A stretch of DNA of 15,130 bases from Caribbeanibacter sp964518305 (GCA_964518305.1 CAZFDK010000065.1:1-15130); one strand, 5' to 3'; shown: positions 8,325-14,680, counted from the first letter of the stretch. The notes: generated by a model not told the origin, from the sequence alone. Made by a program: numbers and translations.

Positions 8325-11300
8325 GTGCTTCCAGAGCGCACCCCAGACCCGGCGCGCGCCGCTCGCGCCGTCTCGACTACCTCGGTCACCGTGCTGGCGC
8401 TGATCCTGTCGGTGGCGAGCCCGGCCGGGGCGCAGCAGGATGAGCCGGACGTCCCCTCCGCCGCCCTCGAGGGGCTCGAGTACCGGATGGTCGGGCCCAC
8501 CCGCGGCGGGCGGGCGCAGGCCGTGGCCGGCCACCGGGACCGACCGCACACCTTCTACATGGGCACCACCGGCGGCGGCGTGTGGAAGACCACCGACGAC
8601 GGCGAGGTGTGGCGAAACGTCTCGGACGGCTACCTGGGCGCGGGCTCCATCGGGGCGGTGGACGTGGCCGACTCGGACCCGAGCGTGGTGTGGGCCGGCA
8701 CCGGCGAGCACGACATCCGCGGCAACGCCTCGGCGGGCCGCGGCGTGTACGTCTCCCGGGACGCGGGGGAGAGCTGGACCTCGGTCGGGCTGGAGGAGAT
8801 CGGACAGACCGGCGACATCGTGGTCCATCCGCGGGACCCGGAGGTCGTCTACGTGGCGGCCCTGGGCCACGCCTTCGGCCCGAACCCGGAGCGGGGCGTG
8901 TACCGGACCACGGACGGGGGCGAGAGCTGGGAGAAGGTGCTGTTCGTCTCCGACAGCACGGGCTTCGTGGACCTGGCCGTGAACCCGGAGAACCCGCGTG
9001 AGATCTACGCCGCTGCCTGGCGCGCCGAGCGGAAGCCGTGGGCCATCATCGACGGCGCCGAGGAGGGCGGCCTTTTCAGAACCACGGATGGCGGGGAGAG
9101 CTGGGAGCGGGTCGGCGGCGGCCTTCCCACCGGCGTGGTGGGGAAGATCGGGGTCACCGTCTCTCCGGCGGATCCCGACCGGGTGTGGGCCATCGTGGCC
9201 CACCCGGAGCGGGGCGGCGTCTACCGCTCGGACGACTCGGGCCGGAACTGGACGCGGGTGAACCGGGAGCGGAAGCTCCGGCAGCGGGCCTACTACTACA
9301 CGCACATCTTCGCCGACCCGCAGGATCCCAACACGGTCTACGTGGAGAACACCGGCCTGTACCGGTCCACGGACGGCGGCCGCACGTTCGAGAACATTCC
9401 GGTGCCCCACGGCGACACCCACGACCTGTGGATCGACCCGGAGCGGCCCGAGGTCATGGCCATCGCCGACGACGGCGGGGCCCAGGTCACCACCAACGGT
9501 GGCGAGAGCTGGTCCACGATGCGCAACCAGCCCACGGCCCAGTTCTACCGGGTGAGTCTGGACACGGCCTCCTTCCCGACCCGGCTCTGCGGCGGCCAGC
9601 AGGACAACTCGGCCCTCTGCGTGTCCGCCTGGCAGCAGCAGGCCGAGACGCGGTACGAGTTCTGGCACACCACCGGAGGGTGCGAGAGCGGCGACGTGGC
9701 CGTGGATCCGCGCGACCCGGGCCAGATCTACGGCGGCTGCTACAGCGGCGACCTGTACGCCTGGGACGCGGAGACACGCCAGGGCCGGAACGTGGTGCCC
9801 TACCCGCAGATGCAGGACGGGCGGGCGGTGCGGGACCTGAACTACCGCTTCAACTGGAACCCGCCGCTCCAGCTCTCCCCCCACGACCCGGACGAGATCC
9901 TGTACGCCTCCCACGTGGTGCACCGGAGCACGAACCGGGGCCAGAGCTGGGAGACGATCAGCCCGGACCTCACCGCTGATATCGACTCCACCCAGGGCTA
10001 CCCGGGCGGCCCGATCCAGCACGACATCACCGGAGTGGAGACCTACGGCACCGTCTTCGCCCTCCGGGAGTCGGGACACGAGGAGGGCGTGATCTGGGCC
10101 GGCTCCGACGACGGGCTGGTGCACCTGACCCGGGACGACGGCGGGAGCTGGCAGGAGGTGACGCCTCCGGACATGCCCGAGCAGGGCACGGTGAACGCCA
10201 TCGAGGTCTCGCCCCACGACCCGGGAAGCGCGTACGTGACGGCCTACAACTACCGCCTGGACGACTTCACGCCCTACGCGTGGCGCACCGAGGACTACGG
10301 CCAGTCGTGGACCCGGATCGCCGACGGCACCCGCGGCATCCCCGCGGACCACGCCACCCGCGTGGTGCGGGAGGACCCGCACCGCGAGGGGCTGCTCTAC
10401 GCCGGCACGGAGTTCGGGCTGTACGTGTCCTTCGACGACGGCGGGAGCTGGCAGCCGCTCCGGATGAAGCAGGGGCCCGACGACGAGGGCGGCCTGCCGG
10501 TGACGCCGGTCACGGACCTGAAGCTGCACCGGAAGGACCTGGCCGTGGCCACCCAGGGGCGATCGTTCTGGATGCTGGACGACCTGTCGCCGCTGCACCA
10601 GATGGCGGACTCGGTGCTCGCCAGCGACGCCCACCTCTTCGCCCCGCGGGACGCCTACCGGACCAGTCGGTCCCGCTCCGGCGGAGAGCCCGGAACCCCC
10701 GACCCGGCGCCGGACGGGGCGATCCTCCACTACTGGGTGGGCGAGGACGCCGCCGACGGGCCCGTCCGTCTCACCGTCACCGGGCCCGCGGGGGACACCG
10801 TGGCCCGCTTCTCCTCGGTGTCCGAGGAGGCGGAGGCCGAGAACGTGGAGGAGCTGCCCGCCGGGGCGGGCCGGTCCCACCGGGCCGTGTGGGACCTCAG
10901 GGGGCCGGCGCCGGACCTGGTGGAGGACGCCGTGGTCTTCTACGGCTACAGCGGCGGCCCGCGTGTCGTGCCGGGCGAGTACGCGGTTCGCCTGGAGGCC
11001 GGGGGTGAGAGCCAGACCCGAGAGCTCACGGTGCGAAAGGACCCGCGCCTCGACGAGGTCTCGCAGGAGGACCTGGCCGCGCAGCACGGTCTCATGTCGG
11101 AGATCCGGGGCCGGCTGAACCAGGTGCACGACATGATCCGCCGGATCCGGGACGTCCGCGAGCAGGTCGAGCGGATCGGCGACCGGGACGACGCGCCGGC
11201 GCCGGCCGCGGCGCTCACCGATTCCATCGCCGAGCGGCTCACCGCCGTGGAGACCGAGCTGCTCCAGACGAAGGCCGAGAGCGGACAGGATCCGATCAAC

Positions 11301-11519
11301 TTCGAGTCGCAGCTCTCCGGCTACTTCGCCCATCTGGCCTACGCGGTCCGGAGCGCCGACGCCCGGCCCACCGACGGGGCGCGCCAGCGCTACGACGACC
11401 TGGTGACGCAGCTCGAGGAGCAGCAGGAGCGGCTGGCCGAGGTTCTGGAGGGGCCGGTTCCGCGCCTGAACCGGATGCTCCGGGAGGCGGACGTCCCGCC
11501 GGTGTCGGCGGGGCGCTGA
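8325..11519 (+). CDS. Secreted BNR/Asp-box propeller protein (VPS10/sortilin-like, 'glycosyl hydrolase' family label)
   Basis: A 1064-residue exported protein. The start is GTG 8325, supported by GGAGGT at 8310-8315, nine bases upstream. A signal peptide ends near residue 36 (PAGA/QQ). Between about residues 88 and 710 there are eleven Asp-box-like repeats, such as KTTDDGEVW, SRDAGESW, RTTDGGESW (twice), RSDDSGRNW, RSTDGGRTF, TTNGGESW, RSTNRGQSW, TRDDGGSW, RTEDYGQSW and SFDDGGSW, which form one or two beta-propellers. A beta-sandwich-like region with VVPGEYAVRLEAGGESQTRE follows, then a charged helical C terminus (about 905-1064) likely to form a coiled coil. The family is common in Bacteroidota and Gemmatimonadota; databases often label it glycosyl hydrolase, but no catalytic residues of a known hydrolase can be assigned here. 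Binding or processing of a macromolecule imported by the adjacent SusC/SusD pair is an inference from position. Confidence 0.88.
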   Translation: MLPERTPDPARAARAVSTTSVTVLALILSVASPAGAQQDEPDVPSAALEGLEYRMVGPTRGGRAQAVAGHRDRPHTFYMGTTGGGVWKTTDDGEVWRNVSDGYLGAGSIGAVDVADSDPSVVWAGTGEHDIRGNASAGRGVYVSRDAGESWTSVGLEEIGQTGDIVVHPRDPEVVYVAALGHAFGPNPERGVYRTTDGGESWEKVLFVSDSTGFVDLAVNPENPREIYAAAWRAERKPWAIIDGAEEGGLFRTTDGGESWERVGGGLPTGVVGKIGVTVSPADPDRVWAIVAHPERGGVYRSDDSGRNWTRVNRERKLRQRAYYYTHIFADPQDPNTVYVENTGLYRSTDGGRTFENIPVPHGDTHDLWIDPERPEVMAIADDGGAQVTTNGGESWSTMRNQPTAQFYRVSLDTASFPTRLCGGQQDNSALCVSAWQQQAETRYEFWHTTGGCESGDVAVDPRDPGQIYGGCYSGDLYAWDAETRQGRNVVPYPQMQDGRAVRDLNYRFNWNPPLQLSPHDPDEILYASHVVHRSTNRGQSWETISPDLTADIDSTQGYPGGPIQHDITGVETYGTVFALRESGHEEGVIWAGSDDGLVHLTRDDGGSWQEVTPPDMPEQGTVNAIEVSPHDPGSAYVTAYNYRLDDFTPYAWRTEDYGQSWTRIADGTRGIPADHATRVVREDPHREGLLYAGTEFGLYVSFDDGGSWQPLRMKQGPDDEGGLPVTPVTDLKLHRKDLAVATQGRSFWMLDDLSPLHQMADSVLASDAHLFAPRDAYRTSRSRSGGEPGTPDPAPDGAILHYWVGEDAADGPVRLTVTGPAGDTVARFSSVSEEAEAENVEELPAGAGRSHRAVWDLRGPAPDLVEDAVVFYGYSGGPRVVPGEYAVRLEAGGESQTRELTVRKDPRLDEVSQEDLAAQHGLMSEIRGRLNQVHDMIRRIRDVREQVERIGDRDDAPAPAAALTDSIAERLTAVETELLQTKAESGQDPINFESQLSGYFAHLAYAVRSADARPTDGARQRYDDLVTQLEEQQERLAEVLEGPVPRLNRMLREADVPPVSAGR

Positions 11520-11536
11520 CGGGGGTACCCGCCCCG
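11509..11536 (+). terminator. Hairpin spanning the end of the BNR gene
   Basis: CGGGGCG (11509-11515) pairs with CGCCCCG (11530-11536) across a loop that itself holds the palindrome GGGTACCC. The stem overlaps the stop codon region and is followed by GGCGCCTTTG. It is plausible as a terminator, without a clear T-run. Confidence 0.3.
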
Positions 11537-11542
11537 GCGCCT

Positions 11543-11570
11543 TTGCGTCATCCCGGACGTACGGTATACC
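11543..11570 (+). promoter_or_regulatory. Sigma70-like promoter candidate before the truncated plug gene
   Basis: TTGCGT (11543-11548) and TATACC (11565-11570) are spaced by 16 bases in an otherwise GC-rich gap and lie 52 bases before the GTG start at 11623. It is the best-formed -35/-10 pair seen in the window. The palindrome GGTATACC overlaps the -10 box. Confidence 0.4.
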
Positions 11571-11608
11571 TCGTCGGAGGAAGCTGCGGACGAGTGAGCG
11601 CCCCGCAC

Positions 11609-11617
11609 GGGAGGTGA
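11609..11617 (+). promoter_or_regulatory. Ribosome binding site choosing GTG 11623
   Basis: GGGAGGTGA ends five bases before GTG 11623. The in-frame GTG at 11614 lies inside this site, so 11623 is the more likely start. Confidence 0.5.
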
Positions 11618-11622
11618 GCGCC

Positions 11623-12069
11623 GTGAGAAGCGGCCGAGACGCGCGGAGGTCCTTCCGGGCCGCCGGGCTCCGGGCATCGGGACTGGCCTGCTGTCTCCTG
11701 ATCATCGCCGCGCATCCGGCCGCTGCGCAGGAAACCGCCGCCCTCCGGGGGACGGTCACCGCGTCCGACGGATCGGCGGTGGGCGGGGCCCGGGTGCTCG
11801 CCGGGGATTCGGCGATCGCGATCACGGAGGCGGACGGCTCCTACCGGCTCACCGCCCTGCCGGCCGGGGAGGTCACCGTCCGGATCGAGTACCTGGACTT
11901 CGAGACCGCCCGCACGCGGCTCCGGCTTACCGCGGGCGGGAGCCACACCTACTCGCCCACGCTCCGCCGCGAGGCGATCGAGGTGGCGGACCTGACCAGA
12001 TCGCCGCCCTCGGCGTGGTGCGCGGGCCTTCCGTCTCCGCCCTGGTGCCCGGATGCGGCGCCGTCCTGA
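11623..12069 (+). CDS. Exported carboxypeptidase-regulatory-like domain protein, truncated by frameshift
   Basis: A 148-residue product from GTG 11623. The signal peptide contains LACCLLIIAAHPAAA and is cut before QETA (near residue 35). One carboxypeptidase-regulatory-like domain follows, with LRGTVTASDGSAVGGARVLA and ITEADGSYRLTALPAGEVTV; the same fold heads the SusC protein in this window. After REAIEVADL the frame runs into a non-family tail (TRSPPSAWCAGLPSPPWCPD) and stops. The bases from 11994 onward encode a recognisable TonB-plug end in a different frame, so this looks like the front part of a longer regulatory-domain + plug protein of a type frequent in Gemmatimonadota. A folded exported domain might still be made. 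Its neighbour hepT is convergent, 67 bases away. Confidence 0.7.
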   Translation: MRSGRDARRSFRAAGLRASGLACCLLIIAAHPAAAQETAALRGTVTASDGSAVGGARVLAGDSAIAITEADGSYRLTALPAGEVTVRIEYLDFETARTRLRLTAGGSHTYSPTLRREAIEVADLTRSPPSAWCAGLPSPPWCPDAAPS

Positions 12070-12095
12070 TCGTCACCCGCGGGATGGTGGGATAG
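11994..12095 (+). pseudogene. Out-of-frame TonB plug C-terminal remnant
   Basis: Read in the frame starting at GAC 11994, the sequence gives VVRGPSVSALVPGCGAV followed by LIVTRG and a TAG at 12093-12095. This matches the end of a TonB plug; compare IEVLKGAAAATLYGTEASNG then VIQIFTKTG in the SusC protein (about 4306-4395). It continues the gene starting at 11623 after a frame change near 11990. The intervening plug segment, normally some 60-80 residues with the strand that ends in YIDG, is absent. Both a deletion and loss of frame are therefore implied. Confidence 0.6.
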
Positions 12096-12136
12096 GGAGG
12101 CTCCGGTCGACATCTGTGGGCGACGGCGCTCGCGGA

Positions 12137-12568
12137 CTACTCCAGCCCTCCGCGCTCCCTCAGCTCGGGCACCAGCGCCTCTACGTAATCCCGGATGTCG
12201 TCGAGACGACCCAGGTGTTCGTGCACCAGGTCGGAGTTCACCGAGGCGTATTCGTGGGCCAGTACGTTCCGGAAGCCCGCCATCCCTTCCAGGCGGGCGG
12301 CCAGCCCCTCGTCGAGCAGCCCTTCCCGGTGAAGTGCCCCGAAGACGGCACGATTCGTATCGGGCAGGGCCGTGGGCTGATCCGCGAGTAGATGGAGTCC
12401 GAGATCGATACATGCCTGGATGGCCAGCTCGAAATTTCGCTCGACGATGTCCTGACGATCGCGGTCCGCCAGATACTCCTCGACCGGCGTCCCCGCGGCA
12501 CGCTCCAGTCGTGCCACGCGGCGCTCGACCGTGTCGAGAAGGCTACGAACCGTCTCTTTCTCGACCAC
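12137..12568 (-). CDS. hepT: HEPN-domain RNase toxin of MntA-HepT type
   Basis: A 143-residue HEPN protein. The start is GTG 12568 with GAGGAAGGA seven bases upstream, inside the 3' end of the nucleotidyltransferase gene; the two genes overlap by 26 bases, a sign of translational coupling. The open frame continues further upstream but there it only shadows mntA. The conserved HEPN motif R-x4-H followed by x-Y is present as RNVLAHEY (Arg100, His105, Tyr107). In characterised MntA-HepT pairs the Arg and His form the RNase site and the Tyr is AMPylated by MntA to silence the toxin. The other segments, such as VERNFELAIQACIDLGLHLL, are typical helices of the DUF86/HepT family. Length fits. All key residues are intact, so it is probably functional. 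Confidence 0.92.
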   Translation of the reverse strand: MVEKETVRSLLDTVERRVARLERAAGTPVEEYLADRDRQDIVERNFELAIQACIDLGLHLLADQPTALPDTNRAVFGALHREGLLDEGLAARLEGMAGFRNVLAHEYASVNSDLVHEHLGRLDDIRDYVEALVPELRERGGLE

Positions 12569-13031
12569 CGAACGTTCCTTCCTCGATACGACGCAACCGA
12601 TAGCGTTCGAAAATGCGTCGGGCCGGCTCCATGTCGAAGTACAGGCGGCAGTGGTCGACGAAGAAGCGACTGCGCGCTTCGTCGTCCCGGCAGAAGACCA
12701 GCTGACCAGTATCCAGCACGTTGTGCGTGAGCCCCGGCGGAGCGTCTTCGAGAACCACGACCTGGACCCGCCGACCCAGCTCGCGCTCCAGGACGCCTTC
12801 CAGCTCCAGGGCGGACTTCTTCCGTTCGACGGATGACGTGTCCTCTCCCTCGGTGCCCCGGCCGACGTCAGCCCCGAAATGGACGGCCAGGTCGACGTCG
12901 CTGTCGGGCCGCGCCGTACCCTTGGCCCGGGAGCCGAAGAGGTAGGCGAAAGCCACGTCGCCCCGCGCGGCGAGTCGCTCCCGGACCGTCCGGTCCAGAT
13001 CCGTCCGATCTGTCTGCGCAGACCCGTCCAC
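12543..13031 (-). CDS. mntA: MntA-type minimal nucleotidyltransferase antitoxin
   Basis: A 162-residue MNT protein upstream of hepT. GTG 13031 is chosen because CTCCC on the + strand (13038-13042), i.e. GGGAG on the coding strand, lies six bases before it, and because the product then starts about 30 residues before the active site as usual. A TTG at 13160 would add an unconserved extension. The polymerase-beta motif GSx10DxD is complete: GSRAKGTARPDSDVDLAV with Gly33, Ser34, Asp45 and Asp47; a third acidic residue is likely Asp96 in VVVLEDAPPG. By family knowledge it transfers AMP to the HepT tyrosine and neutralises it. The C-terminal RSRFFVDHCRLYFDMEPARR segment matches the usual helical tail. 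It overlaps hepT by 26 bases. Transcription probably starts in the 250-base gap upstream. Confidence 0.92.
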   Translation of the reverse strand: MDGSAQTDRTDLDRTVRERLAARGDVAFAYLFGSRAKGTARPDSDVDLAVHFGADVGRGTEGEDTSSVERKKSALELEGVLERELGRRVQVVVLEDAPPGLTHNVLDTGQLVFCRDDEARSRFFVDHCRLYFDMEPARRIFERYRLRRIEEGTFGGRERDGS

Positions 13032-13037
13032 GTGAGG

Positions 13038-13042
13038 CTCCC
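13038..13042 (-). promoter_or_regulatory. Ribosome binding site setting the mntA start
   Basis: GGGAG on the minus strand lies six bases before GTG 13031. No comparable site precedes the far upstream TTG at 13160. Confidence 0.5.
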
Positions 13043-13091
13043 GGTGCCAATCGAACGTGGGGTCACTCGAGCGAAGCGGAATGCCCCCGGA

Positions 13092-13109
13092 CAGGTGCCA
13101 AATTACCTG
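13092..13109. promoter_or_regulatory. CAGGT-N8-ACCTG palindrome upstream of mntA
   Basis: CAGGT (13092-13096) and ACCTG (13105-13109) form an inverted repeat with an AT-rich centre (AAATT), 61 bases upstream of the mntA start. Spacing of the arms fits a dimeric regulator site or part of a promoter. No regulator is known from the sequence. Confidence 0.25.
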
Positions 13110-13143
13110 CGAACGGGACCACCCGACAGGAGGAGTGGGCGCG

Positions 13144-13257
13144 TCAGGGTCCGGCGGCAAAGACGTCGTCGAAGTCGAATTGGGCGACGACCTGGCCGCC
13201 GATTCCTACTGACAGGGGGTCCGTGAAACGCTCGCCTTGAGCGGAGAGTCTGCTTTC
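13144..13257 (-). pseudogene. Orphan C-terminal remnant of a Uma2-family gene
   Basis: In the gap between the PIN toxin and mntA, the minus strand reads GERFTDPLSVGIGGQVVAQF followed by DFDDVFAAGP and a TGA at 13144-13146. This aligns with the last 30 residues of the Uma2 fragment at 14256-14350 (HERFTERLPVRSGDEVVGEI, then DLTEIF): 11 of 30 residues are identical, including ERFT, the VV pair and the D..F ending. By hand, the aligned DNA is about 62 percent identical, so the two are diverged paralogues rather than a recent duplication. Upstream, a stop in this frame (at about 13285, within the end of the PIN gene) and the loss of the nuclease core show it is only a stub. It has no usable start. 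Confidence 0.55.
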
Positions 13258-13284
13258 CACCGGTGTCCGCCGGGTGCGGGCAGG

Positions 13285-13704
13285 TCAGGACCGCGCGTCG
13301 TCCAGGACAGAAGAGATCTCCAATTCGGGCACTCGTTCAAAATGGCGCAGGTTGCCCGTAACCAGCTGCAGGCCGTGGTACAGAGCGGTGGCGGCAATCT
13401 GGAGGTCCGCGTCCGGCAGTATCTGCCCGGTCTGCTCCAGGCGGGCACGAATCTGTCCGAAAACCCGGGCCACTCCGGTATCGTAGGGAAGGACCGTCAC
13501 GGCGGGGAGAACTCGCTCGTCGATGTTCTCCAGATGACGGTCCCTGGCCGAGGATCGGAACGCGCCCTTGTACAGTTCGCCAACGACCACCGCGCTCGTG
13601 AATTGCTGATCGCGCGGCACGGTTTCCAGCCACTCGACGTACCCGGGCAGGGGGCGGGAGCGGAGCACCTCGGAGATGGCGTCTGTGTCGAAGAGATAGG
13701 GCAC
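13285..13704 (-). CDS. vapC: PIN-domain toxin, VapC-type
   Basis: A 139-residue PIN-domain protein, probably an Mg-dependent RNase toxin. GTG 13704 yields MPYLFDTDAISEVL, the classic start of VapC proteins; it lies 25 bases after the antitoxin stop but has no good ribosome binding site, suggesting re-initiation after the antitoxin. Longer in-frame extensions are unconserved. Acidic active-site residues are visible: Asp6 (and Asp8) in FDTD, Glu43 in VVVGELYKG, Asp98 and Asp100 in LPDADLQIAATA, with the usual TGN (Asn118) in LVTGNLRHFERV. Length and order match the family. It is encoded directly downstream of a Phd-type antitoxin, the standard arrangement. The gene end abuts the Uma2 remnant, which shares its last few bases of neighbourhood. 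Confidence 0.9.
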   Translation of the reverse strand: MPYLFDTDAISEVLRSRPLPGYVEWLETVPRDQQFTSAVVVGELYKGAFRSSARDRHLENIDERVLPAVTVLPYDTGVARVFGQIRARLEQTGQILPDADLQIAATALYHGLQLVTGNLRHFERVPELEISSVLDDARS

Positions 13705-13729
13705 CGGACCCGCGGCTGCCGATAGAGGC

Positions 13730-14008
13730 TCAGTCCAGGACGGGCGTCTCGCGGGACCCGGTTCGGGGGGATTCGGCGATGCGTTCCACGAGCTCGTCTG
13801 ATCCCTCCCAGCCGCCCGCGACGCTCGCAAGCCCACCTTCCGGTCCGGCCGAACGCAGGCGCTCGATCTGCTCAGCGTCACCGGCGCCCACGAGGGCAGC
13901 GACGGGTTCCCCGTGCCTTGTGATCAGTAAGGTTTCACCCGACTCCGCTTCGCGCACGGCGGCCGAAAAGTTCGTCTTCGCCCGACTGATTGAGATACTC
14001 TTCGTCAC
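13730..14008 (-). CDS. Phd/YefM-family antitoxin (partner of the PIN toxin)
   Basis: A 92-residue DNA-binding antitoxin. GTG 14008 is preceded by GGAGGAGGGAG (14015-14025 on the complement) with six bases spacing; the frame stays open further upstream but without conservation. The N-terminal half SISISRAKTNFSAAVREAES then GETLLITRHGEPVAALV is the hallmark Phd/YefM dimer-forming and DNA-binding fold. The C-terminal part, rich in charged residues (GWEGSDELVERIAESPR), should be the flexible toxin-binding arm. In this family the antitoxin represses its own operon, and a 9-bp tandem repeat lies 50 bases upstream as a candidate site. The PIN toxin gene follows after 25 bases. Confidence 0.9.
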   Translation of the reverse strand: MTKSISISRAKTNFSAAVREAESGETLLITRHGEPVAALVGAGDAEQIERLRSAGPEGGLASVAGGWEGSDELVERIAESPRTGSRETPVLD

Positions 14009-14057
14009 GGGAAGCTCCCTCCTCCGGATCCCGGGAAACGGGTGTCGACGCGATTGT

Positions 14058-14075
14058 TCTGGTCTATCTGGTCTA
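14058..14075. repeat. Perfect 9-bp tandem repeat upstream of the antitoxin, operator candidate
   Basis: TCTGGTCTA occurs twice back to back (14058-14066 and 14067-14075), followed by TTTAA. The patch is AT-rich relative to its surroundings and sits between the DUF4926-like gene and the Phd start. It probably lies in the promoter of the phd-vapC pair and may bind the antitoxin; this is inference. Confidence 0.5.
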
Positions 14076-14087
14076 TTTAACCCGTTT

Positions 14088-14240
14088 TCAGTCGACCGGT
14101 TCCCCGGCCGAAGCGGTGAATAGGAGCTCGAAAGCCCGGCCCGAGTCGTAGCGGTGAACGACCGTGCCCAGGTCACCCTTCTCGAGCTCGTACTCTTGGA
14201 ACTCGTGAGTGAGTGCGACGGAGTCGAGTTCTTGGATCAT
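14088..14240 (-). CDS. Small DUF4926-like protein, C-terminally short
   Basis: A 50-residue product from ATG 14240 (an in-frame GTG lies six bases earlier). The sequence MIQELDSVALTHEFQEYELE, then KGDLGTVVHRYDSGRAFELL and FTASAGEPVD, matches my memory of DUF4926, whose members read like 'ELDTVVL...GLKAGDVGTVVHVY..G.AYEVEF...G'. Family members usually run some 10-15 residues further, so the last strand seems lost at the TGA 14088-14090. It starts 15 bases after the stop of the Uma2 gene, so the two were probably co-transcribed. No ribosome binding site is obvious. Function is unknown; small partner or antitoxin-like roles are only guesses from context. Confidence 0.6.
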   Translation of the reverse strand: MIQELDSVALTHEFQEYELEKGDLGTVVHRYDSGRAFELLFTASAGEPVD

Positions 14241-14255
14241 TGACACGACCGAGGC

Positions 14256-14680
14256 TCAGAATTCCCGCATGAAGATCTCGGTGAGGTCGATCTCGCCGAC
14301 GACTTCATCGCCGCTCCGTACCGGAAGGCGCTCCGTGAACCGCTCATGGCTGCCCGCGGCTTCGGCGCCCGACGCTCCGAACCGCCAGACCTCGACCGCC
14401 TCGTCGTCGGGATCGACGATCCAGTACTCGGCGACCTCCTGCCGGCGGTAGAAATCGAGCTTCACGCCGCGGTCGCGCTTCGCCGTTTCAGGTGAAACGA
14501 CCTCGATCACCAGGTCGGGGGCGCCATGGATCCAGTCCTCGGCGATGATCCCTCGGCGCTCCGCCGATACGGGGCGGAGGGGGCCGCCGTCACGTAGAGC
14601 TGTCCCTCGACCGCCTCGTAGCGGCGGCCGTCCTCCGGCATCTGCTGCGCGTCGCGCCAGGTGATCGTCGCGGTAGCCAT
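14256..14680 (-). pseudogene. Uma2-family (DUF820) nuclease-fold gene, frameshifted with internal deletion
   Basis: ATG 14680 begins MATATITWRDAQQMPEDGRR and continues YEAVEGQLYVTAAPS, a normal Uma2 N terminus. Near 14560-14572 the family match jumps to another frame: SAERRGIIAEDWIHGAPDLV, then IEVVSPETAKRDRGVKLDFY, EYWIVDPDDEAVEVW and the end HERFTERLPVRSGDEVVGEI. The span of 425 bases is not a multiple of three. About 50-60 central residues are missing, including the segment normally ending in the QPD-type motif that contributes to the PD-(D/E)xK-like site. The unshifted N-terminal frame stops at 14507-14509. An ATG at 14510 could still express an 84-residue C-terminal piece. Uma2 proteins are predicted restriction-endonuclease-fold enzymes; this copy should be inactive. 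Confidence 0.8.

Noticed and set aside
8019..11825. Very long minus-strand open frame (1268 codons) opposite the BNR gene
   Set aside because: It is antisense to a gene with signal peptide and Asp-box repeats. Its product is Arg/Gly/Val/His-rich with no domain. Long antisense frames are expected in DNA this GC-rich.
12137..13066. A possible 309-residue MNT-HEPN fusion on the minus strand
   Set aside because: The N-terminal half of this frame is out of frame with the GSx10DxD protein and has no motif. The HEPN protein starts at GTG 12568 with its own ribosome binding site.
13704..13881. Extended start of the PIN toxin inside the antitoxin gene
   Set aside because: The extra residues are antitoxin DNA read in another frame. 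The family's normal N terminus begins at MPYLFDTD.
13730..14176. 148-residue version of the antitoxin with a long N-terminal extension
   Set aside because: The extension is unconserved, covers the tandem-repeat promoter region and overlaps the DUF4926-like gene. GTG 14008 has a strong ribosome binding site.
13144..14350. Recent duplication of Uma2 ends flanking phd-vapC as a direct repeat of a mobile unit
   Set aside because: The aligned ends are only about 62 percent identical in DNA by hand count and no target-site duplication or transposase is visible. Older paralogues fit better.
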